The position numbers and the translations under genes were made by a program. The notes under the pieces are model-generated. The model worked only from the letters and a program-made list of their open reading frames with translations, ran no database searches and was not told the DNA's origin. DNA of 64,000 bases from UBA7236 sp964463165. GTDB taxonomy: Bacteria > Bacteroidota > Bacteroidia > Chitinophagales > BACL12. Below are positions 53,155 to 62,195 of this stretch, in pieces (the stretch's first letter is position 1; each line of letters starts with the position of its first letter). The stretch lies in NCBI GenBank assembly GCA_964463165.1, contig CAYXBK010000009.1:113344-177343 (forward strand). Direction: 5' to 3'.

Positions 53155-55842
53155 ATGAAAACTTTTGTAATTTTTATTTCTGTTTTTTTACTTGTTGTAA
53201 ATTCAAAAGCTCAAATTATTGATTGGGCATTTTCTATAGGTAGCCCGGAGGAGGATTGGACATATACAGAAGATACCGATATTGACCCTTGGGGAAATAT
53301 TTATATGACTGGCAGATATGATGGAACGATGGATATTGATCCCGGGCCGGAAGAGTACTTACTTGAATCAGATGGCCATACCCATTTTATTGCAAAATAT
53401 AATCCTGATGGTGAACTCATTTTTGGCTTTGGTTTAGAGAATGTAATTTTTTTCAGGTGCATTAATATTGATGCTGAAGGGAATTTATATATGACAGGCG
53501 AAATGGGTAGCGAATGTTGTACAGATTTTGATTTTGGGCCCGGAGATTCAATATATGGATTATATGCGTTAACAAATCCTGATTATTTTGCTATTTATAA
53601 TTCCTCTATGACTTTACTTCGTGTTGTGGAATTTGATTATAATATAAATGTAATAGCCACAACATCTGATATATATGACAATATTATCCTCACAGGCGAA
53701 ATTGGCGGTATTGATGAAGTTGATATTGATCCAGGACCAGGAATTCATTTATTAACAGGACCTACACAATTTTTGGCAAAATATGATAAAAATTTCAACC
53801 TAAAATGGGTTTCAACACATAATGATCCTGGAAACACAATTAGAATCACCACAGATTACGCTGCAAATATTTATCTGCAAAATGTGTATGAACTTTATGA
53901 CACATTTGATTGTGATTTTGGACCTGGACTATCGCTCGTCACTGATACAGACTTTTTAGCCAAATATGACAGTTTAGGTAATTTATTATGGCTTAACACT
54001 TATTATTTATTTCGGTCAAATGATTACGAAATAAATTCTGCCGGCGAAATATATACTGTAGCTGAAATATTCGGAGGTGGAGTTCCTTATGATATTGATC
54101 CTGGGCCCGATGAATATTTAGTTGTATCTGAGGCTACACCAAAGTTTTATATTGCAAAATATAGCAATGATGATCAGCTTCTTTGGGTGAAATTTTTCAG
54201 TAGCGATATTGAACTCCATGTCTTAGACATTGAACTTGATGATAGCTCAAATTTATATTTAACAGGCGATTATGCAGGTCTTGCTGACTTTGACCCGGGG
54301 CCTGGAATATATCCATTGATAAATTTAAGTGGCGATGAACAACATTATATCGCTAAATATGATTCGTCGGGTAATATATTATGGGCTTCACAATCATATG
54401 GTAATTCAGAAGGAAAGAATTTAAAATCATTCAGTATTGATGAAATAATTTGTGCAGGTGCATTTTATGATTACATGTTTTATGTTGGAGAAGATTCAAT
54501 TCTTTTAAACAATGTAGGCCATTCAGATTATTTCCTAATAAAATATTTGCAAGACGGTTGCTCTTCAGATTTTTTTATTGTCGATAGTTTAAAAGATATG
54601 ACTTGCAGTTCCCCTGGATATGCAAGCGCTCATTATGATGGAGTTCCACCTTTTTTATATGCGTGGAATACAGTTCCTCCATCCGATTCATCAAGTGTGA
54701 TCATTACTTATCCGGGAGTTTATACAGCCACAATTATTGATTCAACAGGATGTATGGTTGAGCGTTTGGTGCCTGTCAATGGGCCGCTTTATCCTGATGA
54801 ATTCGATTTGAACGAATCAATGATGCATACAAATTATCGTCCGGGTTATAAAGCTACAATTCAAATTGATGCTTACAATGACGGATGCATACCAGCAGAT
54901 GGTAATGTAAAACTTATCCTTGATTCCTTATTAATATATGAAGATGCAACGATAGCGCCTGATATGATAATCGGGGATACATTAATTTGGAATTTTGAAT
55001 CTATGGCATATGATTCTACACACGTTTATTCTGAAATTACCTGCAACGTTTCAACTGAAGCAACATTTGCGGATACAATAAAACTCGTAATTATAAGTAA
55101 CCCGTTGCTTGATGATATTGACCCTACAAATAATATAAAATTTAGTTACGCTACTCCCATTGTTCCCTATGACCCGAATATTAAACAGGTACTTCCACAA
55201 GGTGCTGAGCCTGGTGGAAGAATTAGGAGTAATCTAACTATGAATTATTCAATTCAATTTCAAAATACAGGTACTGCTGATGCAGATGATATTTATATTT
55301 TGGATACATTGGATATAAATCTTGATATTTCTACATTCAGAGTTATTAATTCTTCACATTTATATGCTGTTGAATTCCTATCAGCAAATGTTGTGAAATT
55401 TAAATTCGATAATATTAATTTGCCAGATAGTACATCAGATGAACCAAATAGTCATGGATTTATTAGCTACGAAATACATCAACTTTCTGATCTGCCAGAA
55501 GGAACTCAAATTGCGAATTCCGCAGCTATAATTTTCGACTACAATAATCCAATTTTAACAAATTCGGTTATAAATACGATTGACTATGAAGCTCCAATGA
55601 ATATTGATTTATCAGTGGAGAATAAAATTCGGGTGTATCCAAATCCAGCTTCTGAATTTATCCAAATAAGTAATGTTGAATATAATTCGGTGATACAAGT
55701 TTTTGATATGTATGGTAAAGAGCTAATAAGAAAAAAGAACCAATCTTACCTCGATTTATCGGGAATCAACGCTGGAATTTATATACTTATAGTGTCCAAT
55801 GACTCTCACCAACTTGCTGTGTTGAAATTTGTCAAATTGTAA
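53155..55842 (+). CDS. Secreted DxDPGP-repeat propeller with T9SS type A sorting domain
   Basis: 895 residues with a signal peptide (MKTFVIFISVFLLVVNSKAQ). About seven repeats of 50-70 residues occupy 20-460, each with a DxDPGPxxxLL element followed by FIAKYDxxGNLLW, similar to SBBP-type propellers. A Cys-containing link (about 475-540) leads to a T9SS-associated beta domain (about 560-835: DPNIKQVLPQGAEPGG, YSIQFQNTGTADADDIYILD, IIFDYNNPILTNSVINT), which I believe is catalogued as DUF7619. The tail is a type A sorting domain (YPNPASEFIQISN). The Asp/Pro/Gly loops look suited to calcium binding (inference). Confidence 0.86.
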   Translation: MKTFVIFISVFLLVVNSKAQIIDWAFSIGSPEEDWTYTEDTDIDPWGNIYMTGRYDGTMDIDPGPEEYLLESDGHTHFIAKYNPDGELIFGFGLENVIFFRCINIDAEGNLYMTGEMGSECCTDFDFGPGDSIYGLYALTNPDYFAIYNSSMTLLRVVEFDYNINVIATTSDIYDNIILTGEIGGIDEVDIDPGPGIHLLTGPTQFLAKYDKNFNLKWVSTHNDPGNTIRITTDYAANIYLQNVYELYDTFDCDFGPGLSLVTDTDFLAKYDSLGNLLWLNTYYLFRSNDYEINSAGEIYTVAEIFGGGVPYDIDPGPDEYLVVSEATPKFYIAKYSNDDQLLWVKFFSSDIELHVLDIELDDSSNLYLTGDYAGLADFDPGPGIYPLINLSGDEQHYIAKYDSSGNILWASQSYGNSEGKNLKSFSIDEIICAGAFYDYMFYVGEDSILLNNVGHSDYFLIKYLQDGCSSDFFIVDSLKDMTCSSPGYASAHYDGVPPFLYAWNTVPPSDSSSVIITYPGVYTATIIDSTGCMVERLVPVNGPLYPDEFDLNESMMHTNYRPGYKATIQIDAYNDGCIPADGNVKLILDSLLIYEDATIAPDMIIGDTLIWNFESMAYDSTHVYSEITCNVSTEATFADTIKLVIISNPLLDDIDPTNNIKFSYATPIVPYDPNIKQVLPQGAEPGGRIRSNLTMNYSIQFQNTGTADADDIYILDTLDINLDISTFRVINSSHLYAVEFLSANVVKFKFDNINLPDSTSDEPNSHGFISYEIHQLSDLPEGTQIANSAAIIFDYNNPILTNSVINTIDYEAPMNIDLSVENKIRVYPNPASEFIQISNVEYNSVIQVFDMYGKELIRKKNQSYLDLSGINAGIYILIVSNDSHQLAVLKFVKL

Positions 55843-55945
55843 TTTTATATTGCATTGTTAGATTTCGAAGAATAGTTGATATTCGTTGTGCCATATAATA
55901 AAAATTAGTATTTATCATGGAATAATTGTTTTTAAATGCAGAACT

Positions 55946-56677
55946 ATGAACGAAGCAGCAATTATATTTGATAAGATCGTTCGTGAGCGCAGAAGCATGC
56001 GCATCTATGATGATCAAACGAAATTAGACGAAGGTGCAGTGCAACGCAGTCTCGAACGAGCCGTGCTTGCGCCCAACAGCAGCAATATGCAAACCTGGGA
56101 ATTTTATCGTGTGCAGGATCCGGCGAAGAAAAAACAGATTGCAAAATATTGCATGAATCAGAATACGGCAAAAACGGCTCATGAATTAATTCTGGTTGTA
56201 GTGCGCAGAGATAAATGGAAAGACCGGGCAAAAGCAAATTATAATTACCATAAAAATATTTTCGGCGATCGTGAATTAACGGCAAGGGAAAAAAGAAAAT
56301 TAAAATATTACAGCAGCTTAATGCCGCTTTATTATTTTCAGGACTGGTTTGGTATTGCGGGGATGATCAGAAAAATAATTGTATTTTTTTCTTCTTTCTT
56401 TCGCCCTGTTGTTTGGGCGGTAAGCAAAAATGAATTAAGGCTCGTTTGCCATAAAAGCGCAGCACTTGCGGCACAAACATTTATGCTGAGTATGCAGGCT
56501 GAAGGTTACGCCACTTGTCCTATGGAAGGTTTTGATTCATGGAAAGTGCGGCGCTATTTAAAACTGCCTTTTGGTGCAGATATTTCCATGATCATTTCAT
56601 GCGGCCCCGCAACCGAACGTGGAATTTATCACGAACAATTTCGAGTGCCGAATGAGGAAGTGATATTTACAATTTAG
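55946..56677 (+). CDS. Nitroreductase-family oxidoreductase
   Basis: 243 residues from ATG at 55946 (the longer frame has no support). ERRSMRIYDDQTKLDEGAVQ and RAVLAPNSSNMQTWEFYRV are the FMN-binding N-terminal blocks of the nitroreductase fold; the C-terminal motifs (SAALAAQTFMLSMQAEGYATCPMEGFD and ISCGPATERGIYHEQFR) complete the flavin pocket. It should be a dimeric FMN enzyme acting on quinones or nitro compounds with NAD(P)H. An unusual basic and aromatic insertion (about 130-170, REKRKLKYYSSLMPLYYFQDWFG-type) is present. Not operonic with its neighbours. Confidence 0.88.
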   Translation: MNEAAIIFDKIVRERRSMRIYDDQTKLDEGAVQRSLERAVLAPNSSNMQTWEFYRVQDPAKKKQIAKYCMNQNTAKTAHELILVVVRRDKWKDRAKANYNYHKNIFGDRELTAREKRKLKYYSSLMPLYYFQDWFGIAGMIRKIIVFFSSFFRPVVWAVSKNELRLVCHKSAALAAQTFMLSMQAEGYATCPMEGFDSWKVRRYLKLPFGADISMIISCGPATERGIYHEQFRVPNEEVIFTI

Positions 56678-56690
56678 TAAAAAATTAAAT

Positions 56691-59600
56691 TTATTCAAGC
56701 ATTAAAAGCTGAATAGATTCTGTCAGATGATCAGTGATCAATCTTACCGTATAAATGCCGGTTTTCATTTTATCGTTAAAAATAATTTTTGTATTTAATT
56801 CTCCATTTATCAGTAAATCATTTTCAGATTGAATGATTTCACCAATAGAATTAATAATTTCTATTTGTACGTCCCCGCTTTCCTCAAATGACCTGAATGA
56901 AATATTAAAATTGTTCTTTGCCGGGTTGGGGTAAATTGTTAAATGATTGTCATAATTATTTTGATCGATAGCCGTATAATGATCGCGAATTTCAATTTTG
57001 AATGAGTCGACATATAATGCATCGTAAACGGGATCCTCAGAACTTATACTGAAATAAACATATCCGTAATGAACCCCTTCATTGAATTCGTCTACATAAG
57101 AATCAATCAGGAAGTCCTGAACATCGAAGCAGGATAAATCCGGGTCAAATACAGTCATCGTTACGGGCCAGGGGGAAAAATAAATTTGTGTATCAGTTGT
57201 CATGGTGAGTGTTACAAAATCTGTCGGCAATGTTGTCAAATTGATTTCAAGGTATCCGCTACTTCCTTCATTTAAATAATCTTTTGAAAAATCAACCGAT
57301 AATCCGGGTGCAATATCATTATCAATCACGCCTTCAACAAAGTCAAAACTGAGCACAGAGGCATACACATCCAGGCCTTCAAGGTGCCTGATATGAATTG
57401 AATCAGCATGATAGCCCTCCAAAAGCGCATCATCAAAAGTTGAAACAAAAATTACAATTGTGTCAAGTGCTGAGATATCAGGATTTATAACGATATCTAT
57501 CGAATTACCTGCACCTGCTCCGATATCAAGATCATTATCAACTGAAATCTCCAGTGTGATCGTATCACTCGGAATATTTCCGAATGTAAGCAGAAGCGTA
57601 TCAATTAATCCGCTTTCGGAAACGATATGTGTGGCAACTGACGCATTAAAATCAGGAAAAACCGGAACCGCATTTTGAATCCAATATATTTTTTGTTTAT
57701 CATATCCTGCGTAATCTATTGATCCTGCCTGATCAAAATCTGCAAATAAACCATAATCGTCGGTAAAATGCCATGAATCACCGAATCCTAAACCATTATT
57801 AAGTGAATAATTTGTCTGAGGCATAAAGTACCCGGGAGAATAATAATCAGTCGTATACACGAGATCCTGCAAACCATCTGCATTTATGTCAAGCAACTTT
57901 GTATATCCATAGCCCGGCATTCCACCAATGGTTCCGTATTGTGTATATGCATCATCGTAATTACCTGAAATGTTTTCACAGTAATAAATATTTTCTGTTG
58001 CATAATCCCATCCATCACAAACTACAAGAATATCTTCATCGCCATCGCTATCAAAATCAAGATGATTGATATAATCCGGTGCGCCGCACGACCATGCAAG
58101 TGGTTGTTCGTCCGAAAATGTTCCGCCGGTATTTTCAAAATCCACTACGCCCCATAAATCAAAATCCGGCCCTGCATTATATCCGATGATATCTTCATCA
58201 CCATCATTATCAAAATCAAACAAATTATAAATGCCGATTTCATAAACTGATAAAATTGAGGTGGGCCCGAAAGTTCCTTCGCCATCTGTATTGTAATTCC
58301 AGAAAATATCGTCACCAAAAGTGATCACATCATCATCGCCGTCGAGATCAATGTCTGAGAACCAGATTTTTCTGGTGTGTTTATCATTGACCAAAACAGG
58401 TTCGGAAAAAATACCGGAACCGAGATTTTTTAAAAAGACGGTATAATAATTATCGTCATTATCTTTATAGCAAAGAAATAAATCTTCCAGACTATCACCA
58501 TTTATATCGTGGTGTGCCAATTTCAAACTGTAAAAGGGCGATTCCATGGTGTCTGATGAAATCGTATGCTTTGCAATAAAAGAACTGGTTTCAATATCAA
58601 ATTCATACCAGTAGATTCTGCCAAGTATATCTTCCATTACCAAATCAATATCACTGTCATTTTCAACATCCATTTCAAATAAAACTTTCCAGGTGGTTGT
58701 GTGTGAAACCATTTCAAAAGGCACAGAAAAAGTATCCGCAGGATAATTATTGATATACATCTTTACGGCCTCGTAATCTGCCGAAACAATATCAGGGAGA
58801 TTATCAAAATTAAAATCACGGATTGAAAATTTAATTGAATAAGCAAGTGAGTAGTCAATTAATTGTTCGACAGAAAAATCACTCCCGTCAGATTGATTTT
58901 TGAGATAAGAAATTTTTGTTACATCATCGGCATCTTTTTTACTTCGAATGATATCCTGATCCGCATCACCATCTGCATCTGAAATATTGATGGAAGTATA
59001 ATCACCTGTACCGTCATCAATTGTGATATCTGAAGTGAAAATCCCATCACCTGAATTCGGATACCAAATCAATGAAGGATAAGCAAATGAATTATCCCCA
59101 CCGAGAATCAAATCTTCAAATCCATCATTATTCATATCGCCGCTTTTAACTATCGTAAGATTTGAGTAAGTGTCAATGAGTGTATCAGCCAGAAATGAAC
59201 CTGCGCCATCTGTGTTTTTAAATACGGTTATTTCAGTCAGATATCCCAGTGAAATAATATCGTTATCACTATCATTATCAAGATCAGCAACGCAAAGAGA
59301 AATCACATAAACATATTCTTCGGCAATCATGTGCCGGGTTGAATAATTGCCGCCGGAATTTTCGCACCAGTATATTGTGTTTTCCCCGTAATCACTTACC
59401 ACAGCATCCAAATCACCGTCATTGTCAATATCAGTTATTGCCTGTAAAATCGGATAATAATCAGTTACTACTCCGAAATAATGAAATTCCCAGACAGTGC
59501 CTTCCCCATCCGTATTTTCCAAAACAGAGAGGCCTTTAAATAAATCTGAATAATTTATAAAAATCAGATCTCCGTCACCATCATCATCGCAATCTGCAAT

Positions 59601-59861
59601 TTGCATTGATGACGTGTATACATTTTCATTTGAAATATTTACCGGAAGAAAATGTTCGCCGGTGGAATCCAGATTTTTTAACCAGGTATTGCCATAGCCA
59701 TAATAGGAAGAATAAACAAGATCAGGGAATTCGTCGGAATTAATAAAACCGGATGACGGATTAACAGGATTTACAGCCGTGTTTTCGTCAATAATTATTT
59801 GTTGCGGGTATGCGGTAAAACAGAAAAGAGAAAAAATAATCAGGGAATAAAACCGATGCAT
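56691..59861 (-). CDS. Large secreted FG-GAP/VCBS-repeat protein with T9SS type A sorting domain
   Basis: 1056 residues with a signal peptide (MHRFYSLIIFSLFCFTAYPQ). Many FG-GAP/VCBS-type repeats cover about 30-740, each with DxDxDGDxD calcium-loop motifs (ADCDDDGDGDLIFIN, TDIDNDGDLDAVVSD, FDFDNDGDEDIIGYN). A Calx-beta-like region (about 745-960, DYLNEGSSGYLEINLTTLPTD) follows. The end is a type A sorting domain (LTIYPNPAKNNFNIS). Integrin-like propellers of this kind bind surfaces or polymers with calcium. It is 18 bp downstream of the 304-residue T9SS protein, so both are probably one operon. Confidence 0.88.
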   Translation of the reverse strand: MHRFYSLIIFSLFCFTAYPQQIIIDENTAVNPVNPSSGFINSDEFPDLVYSSYYGYGNTWLKNLDSTGEHFLPVNISNENVYTSSMQIADCDDDGDGDLIFINYSDLFKGLSVLENTDGEGTVWEFHYFGVVTDYYPILQAITDIDNDGDLDAVVSDYGENTIYWCENSGGNYSTRHMIAEEYVYVISLCVADLDNDSDNDIISLGYLTEITVFKNTDGAGSFLADTLIDTYSNLTIVKSGDMNNDGFEDLILGGDNSFAYPSLIWYPNSGDGIFTSDITIDDGTGDYTSINISDADGDADQDIIRSKKDADDVTKISYLKNQSDGSDFSVEQLIDYSLAYSIKFSIRDFNFDNLPDIVSADYEAVKMYINNYPADTFSVPFEMVSHTTTWKVLFEMDVENDSDIDLVMEDILGRIYWYEFDIETSSFIAKHTISSDTMESPFYSLKLAHHDINGDSLEDLFLCYKDNDDNYYTVFLKNLGSGIFSEPVLVNDKHTRKIWFSDIDLDGDDDVITFGDDIFWNYNTDGEGTFGPTSILSVYEIGIYNLFDFDNDGDEDIIGYNAGPDFDLWGVVDFENTGGTFSDEQPLAWSCGAPDYINHLDFDSDGDEDILVVCDGWDYATENIYYCENISGNYDDAYTQYGTIGGMPGYGYTKLLDINADGLQDLVYTTDYYSPGYFMPQTNYSLNNGLGFGDSWHFTDDYGLFADFDQAGSIDYAGYDKQKIYWIQNAVPVFPDFNASVATHIVSESGLIDTLLLTFGNIPSDTITLEISVDNDLDIGAGAGNSIDIVINPDISALDTIVIFVSTFDDALLEGYHADSIHIRHLEGLDVYASVLSFDFVEGVIDNDIAPGLSVDFSKDYLNEGSSGYLEINLTTLPTDFVTLTMTTDTQIYFSPWPVTMTVFDPDLSCFDVQDFLIDSYVDEFNEGVHYGYVYFSISSEDPVYDALYVDSFKIEIRDHYTAIDQNNYDNHLTIYPNPAKNNFNISFRSFEESGDVQIEIINSIGEIIQSENDLLINGELNTKIIFNDKMKTGIYTVRLITDHLTESIQLLMLE

Positions 59862-59879
59862 AAAATTTAATTTAGAAGT

Positions 59880-60794
59880 TTAGATGATTGTTATCTTTTT
59901 TGTTATTTGCCCCGATACGGTTTTAATTGTTGCCAGATAAATCCCTCCTGGAATATGCTGCAGCGAAATTGTTTGTTGCAAATCATTTAATTTTTGATGG
60001 CTGACAAGTGCACCGCCTAAAGTAGTAATATATAATTCCGGCGATTCGCTGATTGAATTGATATGTATTACCAGTTGATTTTGGTAGCACCAGAAATCTG
60101 ACTCTTTTATCGTTGTTGAATTTAAATTTGTGTAGGTCCCGATCGTATCTCCTGCATATATCGCTTTTTCAGGGACGGACTCAAATGCATAATCTTTTAT
60201 GACAAGCGTTTCAATAGAGTCGATCACACTGCATCTGATCCAGCCATAATGATAATTTTCTTCTGCATCAATAAAATGAACGCCGATATAGCGGTCTTCA
60301 AAAACCGGCCACCAGTATCCGGCATCATCGATGAGTTCTCCTCCTTCACTAAATTCCCGTGCTGCCATTAATTGATAACCGTCGTTTTGAAATTCATAAT
60401 ACGAATTAATTAAAATTCCCGAGGAGAGATTGTATGGGAATTCCTGTATAAATGTGGTGGAGGCAGCGCTACCGATTGTTACACTGATTGCCGCGATTTC
60501 ATTTGCCGATGTTTCGGCCGGACCGCACCATAATTGCGTTACATATTTCCGACTTTCGCTATAGTATGTGCTGAAACTCCAGCTTACTTTTAAAAAAGCA
60601 AAATCGAAATTCCCGTCATTATTCATGTCAATTTCGCAAAATTCACCATCATCATTTAACACAAGATCCGGATCAATATCCGTATAAATAATTTCGGCAT
60701 TAGTTTGCTGATGTATAAATAAAAATACCCCGGCCGCAAGTGAATAGTTAATTAATGATTGACTGTGTTTTTTCGGTTTGAATATTTCCATCAT
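59880..60794 (-). CDS. Secreted protein with T9SS type A sorting domain, function unknown
   Basis: 304 residues; starts at Met1 or Met2 are equally likely. An N-terminal hydrophobic segment (LAAGVFLFIHQQTNA) is a likely signal peptide after a longer basic head. The body has IYTDIDPDLVLNDDGEFCEIDMNNDG, an FG-GAP-like Ca loop, and HYGWIRCSVIDSIETLVIKDYAFE, seen in secreted proteins of this group. The tail (about 230-304) is a weak sorting domain (QNQLVIHINSISESPELYITT, IPGGIYLATIKTVSGQITKKITII). It precedes the large FG-GAP protein by 18 bp. Confidence 0.78.
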   Translation of the reverse strand: MMEIFKPKKHSQSLINYSLAAGVFLFIHQQTNAEIIYTDIDPDLVLNDDGEFCEIDMNNDGNFDFAFLKVSWSFSTYYSESRKYVTQLWCGPAETSANEIAAISVTIGSAASTTFIQEFPYNLSSGILINSYYEFQNDGYQLMAAREFSEGGELIDDAGYWWPVFEDRYIGVHFIDAEENYHYGWIRCSVIDSIETLVIKDYAFESVPEKAIYAGDTIGTYTNLNSTTIKESDFWCYQNQLVIHINSISESPELYITTLGGALVSHQKLNDLQQTISLQHIPGGIYLATIKTVSGQITKKITII

Positions 60795-61004
60795 TTTGTG
60801 TTATTGAATATAAAATTAAGCTCCCGGCAGATTGCCTGGTTGCGGTTTTGTATGAATAAAGCAGATCAGCTTGTGAATCGCCCAAACAACTTAGTGAGGG
60901 ACTAAAAATTATGCTGTTCATTGCGGTATGGAGCAACGTGGAAAGAAGCAAATATCCGGATGGATATAAATCAAATCACTTGCAGGTAAGAGATAAGCCC
61001 AAAC

Positions 61005-61039
61005 AAAAACCCTGACTGCAATTTGCAACCAGGGTTTTT
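61005..61039 (-). terminator. Terminator after the PorP/SprF-family gene
   Basis: On the minus strand, arms 61039-61030 and 61014-61005 (AAAAACCCTG and its complement, 10 bp) enclose an inner stem TGCAA/TTGCA (61027-61017), followed by T-rich sequence (TTTTTGTTTGG). It lies 19 bp after the stop of the PorP/SprF gene at 61058. Confidence 0.82.
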
Positions 61040-61057
61040 ATTATTGTTATGAATATT

Positions 61058-62086
61058 TTAGAATCGCGGGCAATCGATCGGATCTTGTTTCGGATTATGA
61101 TCGATACATCCCCAATATATAAATGATAATTCAATTCCGCCTCTGTAATCCGTTACGGTTGATAAGCCGGAAATATTTACATCATAGCTTAATCCGAAAT
61201 TGATATTATTGTAATCAAGGCCAAGATTTACAATGATCGCATCTGCAGCATCAATATTATCTACCGTGCGGTAATGCACTCCTGTATACGCCATTGAAAT
61301 ACCGCGTTCAAGCTGGAATCCAAAATCAAGGCCGCTGTTTATTTGTGTATTGCTGCCTTCAGTTTGTTGCATATATAAAACAGATGGAATGATCACCATT
61401 GTTTTTTTAATCCCGATCTTAAATGAGCCGTATCCGACATAATGTGCATTCAAACGGTTGATATTGTAATTATAAAAACTTTCGGTTGGTTCTGTGAGAT
61501 GGAAATAAGCACCACCTAACTGCATGGCGAATTTATCGGTAAAACGGCTTCTCCAGTTGATACCTGCATTCAAATCAAAATAAGACATATTATCATCCCC
61601 ATATTCACCGCTTGGTAAATTCGGGTCGATACCGTTTGTTCCGATCTGTGATTCGAAAATGAGTTTATTGTAGTCCACTCTTTTCTGCACCAAACCGCCC
61701 TGCGCTCCTATGGACAAATAATGGTTTCCATGACCGAGATTTTGGTGATAGGCAACGGATGTGGTAGCTGTAAGGTTTGTCAAAGAACCATCACCCGAAA
61801 CGTCATTGAATAAAAGAATCCCAACGCCAAGCATGCTTTCCTTCCATTTCGTCCTCCATAAACCCGCATCAAATGAACCGGCAAAAGTTTGATAGGAAGC
61901 CGGACCTACTGCGCTTGACCACTGGTTGCGATAATTGAGTGTAAGGCGGTAAGTACATGGTGTTAAACCTGTGAGGGCAGGATTTAACGTGAGCGGAGAC
62001 TGAGCGTATTGCGAAAAATGGATGTCCTGGGCCGAGGAGCCGAGTGCAATAAAGGCCAGTATGAAGGTTTGTAAAAATCTTTTCAT
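61058..62086 (-). CDS. PorP/SprF-family type IX secretion membrane protein
   Basis: 342 residues with a signal peptide (MKRFLQTFILAFIALGSSAQ). The start DIHFSQYAQSPLTLNPALTG is the conserved N-terminal motif of the PorP/SprF family, followed by YRLTLNYRNQWSSAVGPAS; the rest is a beta-barrel with strands ending in Phe/Tyr/Trp. Family members receive T9SS type B cargo and attach it to the cell surface, or work with PorK/L/M/N in the core system. The type B proteins at 47613 and 50649 are candidate clients. Its promoter is strong and a terminator follows, so it is a single-gene unit. Confidence 0.93.
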   Translation of the reverse strand: MKRFLQTFILAFIALGSSAQDIHFSQYAQSPLTLNPALTGLTPCTYRLTLNYRNQWSSAVGPASYQTFAGSFDAGLWRTKWKESMLGVGILLFNDVSGDGSLTNLTATTSVAYHQNLGHGNHYLSIGAQGGLVQKRVDYNKLIFESQIGTNGIDPNLPSGEYGDDNMSYFDLNAGINWRSRFTDKFAMQLGGAYFHLTEPTESFYNYNINRLNAHYVGYGSFKIGIKKTMVIIPSVLYMQQTEGSNTQINSGLDFGFQLERGISMAYTGVHYRTVDNIDAADAIIVNLGLDYNNINFGLSYDVNISGLSTVTDYRGGIELSFIYWGCIDHNPKQDPIDCPRF

Positions 62087-62108
62087 CTGTTTTTCTTACT
62101 TGACATAT

Positions 62109-62139
62109 CAAAAATAACAAATTCCTGTATTCCACACAA
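62109..62139 (-). promoter_or_regulatory. Promoter of the PorP/SprF-family gene
   Basis: On the minus strand TTG at 62139-62137 and TATTTTTG at 62116-62109 are 20 nt apart, matching the Bacteroidota consensus closely; the ATG is 22 bp downstream. Confidence 0.68.
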
Positions 62140-62195
62140 AATTAACAGCCAGTATTGTCAAAAGCATGTAAAAGCAGGAGGGAGGATAAAATTGC

